DNA of 64,000 bases. It comes from Parasitella parasitica (lineage: Eukaryota; Mucoromycota; Mucoromycetes; Mucorales; Mucoraceae). The stretch spans positions 207,436-271,435 of the forward strand of contig MU619243.1 of the NCBI GenBank assembly GCA_025201805.1, in the 5' to 3' direction. Positions 45,516-55,653 of this stretch are shown one piece after another. Each line of letters opens with the position of its first letter. Position 1 is the stretch's first letter. Made by a program: the position numbers and the translations under genes. A model generated the notes under the pieces. That model searched no databases. It saw only the letters and a list, made by a program, of their open reading frames with translations, and was not told the DNA's origin.

Positions 45516-47512
45516 TTATTTTTTTAGTAAGCTATGCACAACATGAGAAACCTTCAAATTCTTGAGATCGGTATAGGTTTGACCAGTACCAACAAAATAG
45601 ATGGGTTGACCAGTGATATAAGTCATTGACAGTGCCGCACCCACCTTATCATCAATAGTGTCAAATTTAGTCAGGATCATACCATCGATATGTCGAGGAT
45701 TTTGTAAGCCTGAGAAATCTTTCAATGCTTGATTGAATTTTGTAAGCTGATCCACAGCTTCGTTGCCGACCAGTGCTTCTCCTACAAAGATAATCTTGTC
45801 AGGCTGATTCACAGAGACCAGTTTCGATAGAGCTCTCATCAAAGGCTCATTATCTTGCATACGACCAGCCGTATCAATCAACACAACATCGAAGCTGTTG
45901 ACAGTAGCATAGTTGATAGCATCTTTGGCAATACCTGCCGAATCTTTGCCATAACCGCGTTCAAATAATTCCACAATACCATCACCGCTAGTCTGAAGAG
46001 CACGTAAATTGCGGGCATGAACACGCAATTGTTCAACAGCACCACTACGAAAAGTATCACAAGCAGCAATCAAGATCTTATAGTTGTTTTGAAGTAGCCA
46101 GAAGCAAACCTTGCTAAGGTTGGTTGACTAAAACAGGGGTTAAATTCGAGAATCCTGCGGTATTTCGTGATTGCAAAATAGATTTACCTTGCCTACGCCA
46201 TTAACACCGATAAAACACATGGTATAAGGCCTCTTTTCAGACTTGGCCTGCTCGATATCTCTCAAGATGTCCAAAGATGTCTTGGGTGTCAAAATTCGTT
46301 TTAAAGCCGTTTCCATGCTATTCCTCACAGCAGTAGAAATTCTTTCAAAGCTACCAAGCTTCTTTCCCAATAAACTAGTTCTGACGCTTTGACAAAGATG
46401 CTCAGCAATATCAGTAGCCACGTTTTGTGTGATTAAATGCTCCTTGATAGTTGCAATGACCGGATCCAAAGTTGTTGCAGTTATTTCTCGTTGCCCAGTG
46501 AATGATTTGAAATACGAAAAGAGACCAGATGAAGTACCGTTTTCAACCTTTTCACTCAAACCATCATCTTCATCATCAAAGTCCAATTCATCGTCATCTT
46601 CTTGAATCACGTCCTGTACCTCGTATATGCCTTGTTCGTTCTTTTGGCCGAGTTTGGACTCATCTACAAAGTGAGCTGCAATCACACCTGCGTCAGCATC
46701 TTCATCATCGTTGTCATTGTTGCTGGATTTTTTGCTGCTGAAATCCAGTGCCTCCATTTCGCCCTTTGCTATCTGACCATCCCAAACACGGGCTTGCTTT
46801 TGCGATTTCTTCTTTTTCTGGGCGGCATCATCATTCGTGCTGGGAGAACTAGTAGACGTTGATTTACTTGGCTTGCCCTTACGGCCCCTAGTACCTGCTC
46901 TAGGACTTGCCTGCAATTTGAGAGCCTTGATATTCTTTGCAATTTCATCCTCATCCACAGTATTCGAATTTATCACAGGAAGAGCGCCCACTAAAACATG
47001 CCATGCTCAGTCTCATTTCCCCTTTCTTGACAAAACAAGAAAAACTTACTATTTTGCGCTTGAGATCCCTTCAATGAATTTTCAAATTTCTTGGTATTTT
47101 CAAACTTTCTTGGTGCACGCTGACGGTTTTGAGAGGAGTATTTATCTTCGATCTGTTGCAGGAGTTTGTCGAAGATAGGGCCAAACGACGTATAATCACC
47201 ATCCACAAGTTGGCCTTGAGAAATCAGTTCTTTGTTAGTTGCCAAAAACATACGCTTTACAGTCTCCAAGAGTTCGTCAATATAGTTCAACTGTAAGATC
47301 TTCTGGTACGCAACAACAAAGACCAAGTCGAGCTCGTTGGCAAAAGTCCATTTTAAAGCATAACTTTCCTTAAAATACGAATCTGTACCTGCGCGTTCTT
47401 CGATGAGCACATTGCGGATCAAATCCTCAACTGGGGAACCATTGATGGGCGCAAATGTCTTTTGCCATAGTACAAAACCGCCTTTTGTTAATATTGTGAA
47501 TAAATCAAGCAT
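45516..47512 (-). CDS. SRP101: Signal recognition particle receptor alpha subunit
   Basis: Three exons (47512-47050, 46990-46188, 46127-45516) give 625 residues, as in other SRP receptors. The N-terminal SRX domain (about 1-135; [17 protein letters not shown], then [17 protein letters not shown]) binds the beta subunit. A charged linker with KKKKSQKQ and acidic [12 protein letters not shown] follows. The NG GTPase domain has the P-loop GVNGVGKST (about 416-424), [21 protein letters not shown] (about 507-513) and GMILTKFDT. It docks the ribosome-SRP complex on the ER membrane. An intron falls exactly between the P-loop Lys and Ser. The ATG at 47512 fits the conserved MLDLF start; an upstream in-frame ATG does not. 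Confidence 0.95.
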
Positions 47513-49630
47513 TGCTATAGTTAGAAAGAGTGAAGGAGAAAAAGAGGCCAAAAAATTTCCACCGAGGTCCAATACAATGCCTCCAGTGCCAATTGGCCAT
47601 TTAAATAGTATCCAATTAGCGCTTTAAAACCTGTCAATCTTCGCTTCTGAACAACCTCAGTTACGCGTTTCGCAACCTCAACCGGCGTTAACAATAAACA
47701 TCATGTTCTCAATCCAATAATTTTATTTATGTATAGCCAATTTTCATTAAAGAAACTTGCGCACTAGATTAATATCGAGAATTAAAAGCAGTAGTAAATA
47801 ACATCTGAATCACATGTGTGTAATAAAAGGTGCTTTTGTCTGATCAATATCCGATGTAACATGTAAAAATATAAATCTTTACATGTATTCATTCACATTT
47901 TCACATTATTTTCTCCATTATAAAAAAGAGAATCAAAGCATACTATCGAGCCAATGTCAATATCTCTTATGGCTTCAAGATGGGTTCGCTTCTTTGCTTA
48001 TTTGCAATATTGAGCGCAGCGTTCTTTTATTTGAAATGGCATTGCTTTACATTGCATGAAAAGATTTCATAACCCTAATTGTAAAAGATGCGATGATTTA
48101 GTTGCAAGTTACAACACAAGACCTTGAAATTTTCAAAAAGTAAACTTTTTGCTTGATTGCATCATTTCGTAAATACCAGAACGTACTCTATCGTACAATC
48201 ACACCACCGACCATAGCCATTCCACTACTCTTGAATAAATCTGTTCTTTGGATTAACTCCAAACTATAATGTCAGAAAACCGAAAAATCTTTCTTGAGAG
48301 GCAGCTTGCAATATAGTGTTGCAGAGCATGCTTGCCGAAATATATCTTAGCATATTGTCATTCCTTGAAGTCAGGGTGAAAAAGAAGTACCCCCCTTCCT
48401 GAAACTTGGTCATCTTTGATTTGGCTTGTTACGGGGTCTGTCTTGAGGAACTTCTCAAGATGCAGTTAACAATGGAGTTTTGCAAGACGAAATTTATTCT
48501 GCAGCCATGTCAGCAACCTCAAATCCTGCTTGACGGATAGGAGAATCTCTGGCGCTTTAGAACAAAAAGAGAAGTTTGGGATTTTATGACACTTATTCTC
48601 CACAAAGATACATTATCATCTCAGGTAATAATGAAGTTACCTCATTAGGAGCCATTCAAAAGCCTGTTTTGTCTATGACTGATGGATTGCATTGCAATGC
48701 AGACCATAACCTGTCAACATTAGGAATGCCATTTCACAATTTGAAGGCGTTCTTCACTAAAAATCTGTATAAAGTCATTGAATAGACCTTACAGTGTACT
48801 CAGCATCCTTGACAGCGACATTACTTTTATTTGAGAAACGTGAATAGTCCTTGTCTGGTTGTATTTGAGCTGGTCTTTGCTTCAGGTTTGCGAGTTTATG
48901 TCACTACTATCTTGGCTACACAGGCTCTAGGTATGAGTAATTAAGCAGCCTATTGTAGACTAAGTTAAAAACCATCAAGCATAATTGAGCGTATGATACG
49001 GTGCTATTTGTCAGATTTGGCTACATCAAATGCAAGTGAGGATGTATAAAAAAAAATATGCTCCTTAAAGCTTGGAAAAAAGCCCTCAGTTTTTATATAC
49101 ACAAATCACTAGACTTTATGTTTTATGATATCAAGCATTTCTTTAATGAAATCATACGCTTCTTTGTTTATCAGGATAGCATGTTTTATTGGGTCAAACC
49201 TTGTTTGTAGCTGCATTGAAAGTGGACCAGTTAAAATGTCTGGATGACCCTTGGTCTTTATTTGTTTGTTTACATTTACGAGTCTGTATCTCAATCTGAT
49301 AAACACAATGGTCTCCAATCAATTAGCAATCAAACATCAATTTGTTGTATATAGATTTGTTTTATGTAAGGATCTGGTATCTTCTTTTATTTTTATTACC
49401 ACGCCAGCACACTGATTACATACACAAGATCAAGTACAGAAAGCATTGCATTTATCCCTACATTTTAACTGAAAACTTTAAGATTTTGTTCTTATTTAAG
49501 GATCAGATAAAAGAGAATAGGGGGTAGGACATGTGGTTTGCGCGCAGACTGAATCAGATAATAAAAAAAAAAAGTTTTCCTGTAGTACATCTAATCTCTT
49601 CTCTTTCATCTATATTTCACACATTACCCA
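47513..49630. other. Intergenic, no gene recognised
   Basis: 2.1 kb between two divergent genes, AT-rich throughout. Short open frames (69 codons at 48576-48785; 69 codons at 49109-49318, minus strand) have no motif. Both flanks should carry promoters. I see no element ends or RNA gene. Confidence 0.45.
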
Positions 49631-51748
49631 ATGATGCCAATCAGCATACCCAACTTATTAGAAGGCAGGAGACTAACTGGAGTGCTACCACCAGAAAAAC
49701 AGCCGCCTCTACAATACTTTTTACCCCAACACTATCAGCCAGCACTAATCGACATTGAGTCCTGTATTGACGATCCTTTGCTTGCGCCATTGGGGTTCCA
49801 CGTAAAGAGGCCCATTAAAAGAGAGAAATCACACACCAACACTGGGCAAGTCTTTCTAGAACCAAAACAAACTCGGCAAGATGTAACATCGTCGACTGCT
49901 GGGATCGTCATGTTGAGAAGAAGAGGCATGGAGACCACTCAATTAGCACAGGAATTAGATAAGCTACTATTGCCTGCGCTGACTCCCTACTTGAAATCGA
50001 CGTTTTCGATCGGAAATCAGTATACAACACTTGTTGAATTAGATATATCCAGAAACAAACTGGCTCAACTGCCGAGCCAGATTTCCCAATTAACACATCT
50101 ACGTAATTTGAATGCTACTTTAAATCAATTAACAGACATACCAAAAGAGCTGTTCACCTTGAAAGATCTTCAAGTGTTGACGCTCTCTCAAAATCAGATC
50201 AACGCTATACCAGACGACATGCCTCGATCCTTGCCAAACCTTGTTACATTCCGCATTGCAGCAAATGTCATAACATCGTTGCCTAGCAACCTGCATCTGT
50301 GGACTAAAATGCGTCATTTACAATTAGGCTCCGTTTATGGAGGTAACCAGCTGGTGCAATTACCGGATGGTATCACAGAAATGTCTGCTTTGGAGGAATT
50401 AGATGTGTCCTACAACCAGCTCCGATCCCTCCCACATGATCTCGTCGAGCTACAAACATTACAGATACTGAATGTTTGCAGTAATCAGCTGGACTTCATT
50501 CCAAAGTCAATCGTTCATTGCTACCAGCTTAAGTCGCTCAACCTTTCGCAGAACCACCTTACAAGTCTACCAGCAGATCTAGTCAATCTCAGAAATTTAG
50601 AATTATTAGACATCAGCGAGAATCTGCTGTGTATCATGCCTGCTGAAATTCTTGAAAGAATGGAATCAGCTAATCTGCTCATTACTGGCAACCCTCTCAC
50701 AAGGCCAGGTCACTGTGATCAAGGACAATTAGGTCAAGATGCTTATACTCGAATTCTCAAGCAAATGACTAGACGTGCAGTACCTCGCTCATCACCTGTT
50801 GCTTCCCCGTCTGTTTCCCACCATGTTCCAGCTTTTCGTGAGCAATGCGGCCCATATGGCAGAGGTTGTTTACCTGAAAAACCATCATCATCAGTATCAG
50901 CATCCACATCAGCAACAGCATCAGCAACAGAATCTTCAACACCATCCGCTTTGATCAATTCTTATTTCCCACTTGTAAAAACATCCTCATCCTCATCCTC
51001 CTCTTCATCTTCATCCTCCTCCTCTTCATCCTCATCCTCGTCCCCGTCTTCATCCTCGTCCCCATCATCCTCGTTCTCATCATCTTCTCCATCATCAAGT
51101 GTAACAGCATCGTCGCCACCCGCCATCTCTTCTTTGCCTTTTCCTTCTCTGGATACTTTCACCCCTGCCTCTGCATCAACAGATTCCTCTGAAGATCTCA
51201 ATCCTAGACCGCCTTTTCACTCGATACACCCCCAACAAGACGAAGATGCCGCAATTGATCAAGAGCTTTCCTACCACGCTCAGCAACTCAACATTGATGG
51301 CTCTCGACCTATTATACGTCCACCTATTAGCCAGCATCATTTGATCGGCACTTCTCGTTCCACGATAATGCAAAACTCCACGACAACATCATCGCAGTAC
51401 GTGCTTTTAGATTTCCCAAGAGAATCGCCTTTGCCAACTGAGACGAGACTTTTACATTCACTTCGAGAAATAACGACAAGAGCCATCCTTCGCCATAAAA
51501 TTGATGTACCATTAGATTTGCTACCGATTCATTTAGCACAGGATTTATCAGGGGAAAGAAACAAATGTCGTTCTTGCAACTATTGTCAGGGACCGTTTAT
51601 CAACGAATGGGTTACTTCTGTTCAAGTCAAGAGCTTCGGCGGACATCCAGCTGTTGTAAGAAGAGTGCGTTTTTGCTCCACGCAATGTTGGTCTCAATGT
51701 TTACCAAAAGAACAATCCAAATCTGTTGTTTGCGTTCACCATCAATGA
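49631..51748 (+). CDS. Leucine-rich repeat protein with Ser-rich spacer and Cys-rich C-terminus
   Basis: A single exon of 705 residues. About ten LRRs of the 23-residue type run over about 135-365 (LVELDISRNKLAQLPSQISQ; LQVLTLSQNQINAIPDD; ALEELDVSYNQLRSLPHDL; QLKSLNLSQNHLTSLPADL). A Ser/Thr/Ala-rich stretch follows, with an almost pure Ser tract encoded near 50980-51095. The last 60 residues hold a conserved-looking Cys cluster: CRSCNYCQGPFINEW, then VRFCSTQCWSQC, which could bind zinc. The combination resembles anonymous fungal LRR proteins; the binding partner is unknown. The LRRs suggest a scaffold in signalling (Ras/adenylate-cyclase or Sog2-like), which is inference. The start is the first of two adjacent ATGs. 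Confidence 0.85.
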   Translation: MMPISIPNLLEGRRLTGVLPPEKQPPLQYFLPQHYQPALIDIESCIDDPLLAPLGFHVKRPIKREKSHTNTGQVFLEPKQTRQDVTSSTAGIVMLRRRGMETTQLAQELDKLLLPALTPYLKSTFSIGNQYTTLVELDISRNKLAQLPSQISQLTHLRNLNATLNQLTDIPKELFTLKDLQVLTLSQNQINAIPDDMPRSLPNLVTFRIAANVITSLPSNLHLWTKMRHLQLGSVYGGNQLVQLPDGITEMSALEELDVSYNQLRSLPHDLVELQTLQILNVCSNQLDFIPKSIVHCYQLKSLNLSQNHLTSLPADLVNLRNLELLDISENLLCIMPAEILERMESANLLITGNPLTRPGHCDQGQLGQDAYTRILKQMTRRAVPRSSPVASPSVSHHVPAFREQCGPYGRGCLPEKPSSSVSASTSATASATESSTPSALINSYFPLVKTSSSSSSSSSSSSSSSSSSSSPSSSSSPSSSFSSSSPSSSVTASSPPAISSLPFPSLDTFTPASASTDSSEDLNPRPPFHSIHPQQDEDAAIDQELSYHAQQLNIDGSRPIIRPPISQHHLIGTSRSTIMQNSTTTSSQYVLLDFPRESPLPTETRLLHSLREITTRAILRHKIDVPLDLLPIHLAQDLSGERNKCRSCNYCQGPFINEWVTSVQVKSFGGHPAVVRRVRFCSTQCWSQCLPKEQSKSVVCVHHQ

Positions 51749-52902
51749 TTAGTAGTTTTTATTAGTAAAATATACCCTTTTATATTACCTTTACATGTTT
51801 ATTAATAAACAACTACATATAATACTTTAATTAAATCATATACAAAATACCAACAGTAGTAAAGCATCATGCGCATTCAACTCTGTGATTTGGCTGCTGT
51901 CTATTTGCTCAGAAAAAGCCAAAGCACTGTCCAGTATAGTATAACAATGTAATGGTGCCATATGATCCTATTATCTTTTGTATTAAATGCGCATTATCAG
52001 GAATATTTAATGCCCTAATACAACGTCCTAGCGTACACCAATCACGCCAATATACGCCAATATGCAGGCTCACTGTAATGACTTTATGCTAACAGTTATA
52101 TACATCTACAATAGCGTTATTATATAGATACCCGATGGTATCTTATCAGTGGACCATGATTCAATCTTCATACATAAAACCTGAAGTATTAAAGAAAAAA
52201 AAAATGACTTTTAAGATAAAAAGAGCCAAGAATGCGAAAATTTAATAATAAATCAATAGATAATCAATGTATACCAATTATACTTTCACCAAAACGAGAT
52301 ACAAAAATTTTCTATAATATAATAAATTTGAGAGCTTTTAAATATTAATGAAAGTAACACTTTATTATGCCAAGGTTAATGATTTTGAATCGACTTTTAA
52401 AGCATGTACAGTATCAGCTGTAAAAATTCTTGTCTGTGAACATAGACATTTTTTTTATATCATTAGATGTAAAATTGAGTTCTTTACAGGAATTATTATT
52501 GCTTCCAGTGATGCTGCATTCGTATTTGCGTTGATCTACATTATAAAGTGCAAACCGAAATATGTTTGGGTTTTTCAGTCACCGGTTCAGCCAATTTTTC
52601 AGATATAATATCTTTAAAGAGTTTAAATAATACATCAGACTTAGTACACAAAGCTTTTAATGCTTTGATAACATCAAAATTCTCTCCAAGTACGCTTTGG
52701 TGTTTTTAATTTCGAAAAAGAGCAACTGTCGATCTATCAACGGTATGATTTGCGATTGCATGTAGCGCTATCACTGCCTAGTCACGGAAAGAAGGGCCTG
52801 AGTTAGCACCACCCCCCGCCCTTGCATCAAAAAATGGTTTCCATGTCAAATATAAAATATTTTCACCTCTTCTCCCTTTTGTTTTACATTCTATAAAACT
52901 AA
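51749..52902. other. Intergenic, no gene recognised
   Basis: 1.15 kb, very AT-rich. An 86-codon frame at 52348-52608 is hydrophobic with no motif. A C-rich stretch (52808-52820) and a TATA-like TATAAAATATTTT lie within 100 bases of the uL24m start and are probably its promoter. Confidence 0.45.
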
Positions 52903-53649
52903 ATGCATCGTTTTAAAGCAAAAGGTGTTAGCTCTCGTGTATTTCCTAAGACACAATGGATGAATCCCAAAGAAAAGATCACTCATTGGAACATTGTTAC
53001 CGGTGATAAGGTTGCCATCATTGCTGGCAAAGATAAAGACACGATTGGTGAAATTAAATCTGTCAATCGTTCAAACAATACTGTTATTGTCGAGGGAAAG
53101 AAATTGGCAAGTATTTGAGTAATCAAAGGAGGCATGTTTCTAATCTCATATCAAACATTTGTAGGGCAAGAAGCATGTCCCTATGCAACCTGGTGCTCCA
53201 GAGGGTATCATGAGAAAAGAGTTGCCTATTCATTACTCTAATATCATGTTGCTTCATCCCGATACACAGTAAATGTTTCGAATTTATACTATCACAATGA
53301 TTGACTAATTACCGTCTATGATAGAATGCCTACTCGTATTGATCGTCGTAAAATAACCAACACTTTGGACGATGGTCGTATCATTTCACGTTGGACTAGA
53401 GTTGTCAAAGGCACTGATATTGAGATCCCCAAACCTGTCAGAAAATACAATGACCAAAGCACGGAAGAGAATTTCACAACTACTGCAGATGATGCCATTG
53501 AAGCCACCTACAAGCCAGATTTCACAAAGCCTCCTTTCCCTCAAGATCTTGTAAAGGAACTTAGAAACCCCTATAAAAAGAAGTTTATTATAAATTTATC
53601 TTCAACAGCAGCAAGCAGTACTTCTGCCGCATCCAATACCGAAGCATAA
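52903..53649 (+). CDS. MRPL40: Mitochondrial large-subunit ribosomal protein uL24m
   Basis: Three exons (52903-53106, 53165-53268, 53325-53649) give 210 residues. The KOW motif is clear (WNIVTGDKVAIIAGKDKDTIGEI), followed by VIVEGKKLGKKHV and a long mitochondrial C-terminal extension. It is an early-assembly protein of the mitochondrial large ribosomal subunit. The first intron starts with GCAAGT, a GC-AG intron. The nearby GT (GTATTT) would shift the frame and break the conserved GKKHV block. Exons 2 and 3 join as DTQ-MPTRIDRRK. The C-terminus ends in a Ser/Ala-rich tail. Confidence 0.9.
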
Positions 53650-53713
53650 ATACGCTCACCCCCCAAAAAAAAAGCAAGCGAAAATGTACAGTTACTTGAA
53701 TAAAAACATAGAT

Positions 53714-55513
53714 TTATATTCTACATCCATTGAATATCAATAGATCAACTGATTGACATTGGAGATAAATATGGGACTTTTGCATTTTCTTGAGTCTACG
53801 AATATAGGGTCGAAATGTTTGCTGGTGCATGGATGATTTATACAACCGGATATCTGTCGTTGATTTTGATTTTTGCTGTTGGAACAAGGCCAAATGGTCC
53901 ACTTGTTGATCCAGACACTGCTTCAATTTTGACAAGACAACCTGATGCAGGTTCAGATTGGGCATGACTAGATCAAAACTATTTGATACGCATTCCCTGA
54001 GAAATACATCCTTTAAATTTTGACAAGTTGCTGATAGATAATTAAACAGTTCGTTTGTGTCATAAAATTCAACACGGTCCATTCGTATAGAGCGCAAACT
54101 GCGATGACGTTGTTGCTGTAGTAAGTGGTTTATATCTGCTGCTATTAGGCCGTTGACCAACTTTAAGCTTACTAAAGCAGGACACGATGCAAGAATGATG
54201 TTAATTGGGTAACCAGAGTTAATCTGGCCATTGTTATTATGATAGACCAAGTTTTGCTTATGTTGTTGTCCAGATTTGTCAATTACCTCCAGATGAGTTA
54301 ATTGACGTAGATTGGTTAGGACTGAGAAATCAATCGAGTTCTGGGAACTCCATAAAGGAATGCAGAGATGAAAAATGCTGTGGACCAGGGTTGGGCTCAT
54401 GGTAACACACTGCAACGCTTTGCCGGTAGTCTCCAAGCTGTCTCCCCATAATCCGAGCTGCAGTTGGCTTAGATGTTTATTCTTCGGTGAAATGGTGGCA
54501 TCACCGAGATACAGTTTGGACATACTATTGGCGATTACCAACCTTTTCAATAGTGCAAGGCTATTAATAAAGGATGCCAAGGCTAGTTTTTCTTGATTTT
54601 CTGGTGCTATTTGTTGCCGAGGAATCTGATAGGGAGAAGATAACGATAATGTCAACTCGATCAATTGAGGGTATTTGCAGCTAAAATAATGGAGCCATTG
54701 GGGGATAGCGTACTTTTCGATCAATATAGACAAATGCAACTTTTCAAGCTTCGATGGTCTTGCGATAATGTGCTTCTCGCTGTCATTGTCGCTATTTGAC
54801 TCGATCAGACGTACAGAATCAACCAAATCCAACCTCTTGAGATTAGGAAGGGAAAGATGCAGTGCCTCCATGTCTTGTATCGAGAATGCCATGACATGTT
54901 TTGCATCGCTCATGCCATCAGTATCAATGACTAATTCCTCAAGGCCCGGTGTAGACTGGAAGATGTCGAGGAACCTGCCTTTTTTATGCAACTTGAACAT
55001 GTCTGATCCACGAAAATGCAATCTTGACATTAGCAGGCCTCTTTTAGACTGAATAAAACTAAGCTGCCTTGGATGATCCAATGCAGGCAACGTTAGAAGC
55101 CTATTTTTTACAGCTCTTTGCACCTGCTGTGTATTTAAATACTGCCACAGCCTAGAATCAAACTGTATGGAATTCAGCAGAGGCAACTCATTGAGCACGT
55201 TGATCAGCTCGTCTGACGTAACACCAACATGGGCTGAATACAATGGAATCGCACCGGTGACACGGTCCACGTTGTTCTGCTGCTGGTGTTGCTGGTGTTT
55301 TTCGAACGTGCCAAATTGAATAGAACGTACATAGTATTTATGTTGGCTGTTGAACCATTTTTTTAATTGTTGTCGATCTTTGAACTCAATATGCCGATAA
55401 AGGGACCGACAAAATGGTTGATACCATTTTTTGCATATAGTCAACCCTTGATATTGATCGCTTGAAGGCAGATAGCTTGCTACAATTTCAATGATTTCTG
55501 CTGGCAAATGCAT
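53714..55513 (-). CDS. F-box protein with LRR-like repeats
   Basis: A single exon of 599 residues. The N-terminus is an F-box (LPAEIIEIVASYLPSSDQYQ, then GLTICKKWYQPFCRSLY), which binds Skp1 in an SCF ubiquitin ligase. The remainder is a series of leucine-rich, irregular repeats (e.g. LEELVIDTDG; LHLSLPNLKRLDLVDSV; CPALVSLKLVNGL) that should pick the substrate. Proteins of this design form large families in Mucorales, with few known targets. A GA-rich microsatellite (about 55537-55593) lies just upstream of the ATG in the presumed promoter. Confidence 0.87.
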   Translation of the reverse strand: MHLPAEIIEIVASYLPSSDQYQGLTICKKWYQPFCRSLYRHIEFKDRQQLKKWFNSQHKYYVRSIQFGTFEKHQQHQQQNNVDRVTGAIPLYSAHVGVTSDELINVLNELPLLNSIQFDSRLWQYLNTQQVQRAVKNRLLTLPALDHPRQLSFIQSKRGLLMSRLHFRGSDMFKLHKKGRFLDIFQSTPGLEELVIDTDGMSDAKHVMAFSIQDMEALHLSLPNLKRLDLVDSVRLIESNSDNDSEKHIIARPSKLEKLHLSILIEKYAIPQWLHYFSCKYPQLIELTLSLSSPYQIPRQQIAPENQEKLALASFINSLALLKRLVIANSMSKLYLGDATISPKNKHLSQLQLGLWGDSLETTGKALQCVTMSPTLVHSIFHLCIPLWSSQNSIDFSVLTNLRQLTHLEVIDKSGQQHKQNLVYHNNNGQINSGYPINIILASCPALVSLKLVNGLIAADINHLLQQQRHRSLRSIRMDRVEFYDTNELFNYLSATCQNLKDVFLRECVSNSFDLVMPNLNLHQVVLSKLKQCLDQQVDHLALFQQQKSKSTTDIRLYKSSMHQQTFRPYIRRLKKMQKSHIYLQCQSVDLLIFNGCRI

Positions 55514-55536
55514 GATTTATTTATGAGAGGGAAAAA

Positions 55537-55552
55537 GAAAGAGAGAGAGAAC

Positions 55553-55591
<39 letters not shown>

Positions 55592-55593
55592 AA
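55537..55593. repeat. GA-rich microsatellite
   Basis: AAAG and GA units alternate over about 57 bp between the F-box start codon and the kinesin stop codon. This 140-bp gap must hold the F-box promoter core and the kinesin 3' end. Such tracts are prone to length change. Confidence 0.8.
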
Positions 55594-55653
55594 AGGTCGA
55601 GAAAATGAAGCTATATTTATAATCCTCTTTCAATTGGTACCACAGCGCTAGCT

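Noticed and set aside
50962-51201. Highly acidic Asp/Glu frame on the minus strand
   Set aside because: It is the complement of the Ser tract of the LRR protein (TCN read backwards as GAN/GGA), not a gene.
52348-52608. 86-codon hydrophobic frame before uL24m
   Set aside because: No motif, extreme AT content and no conserved start; most likely chance.
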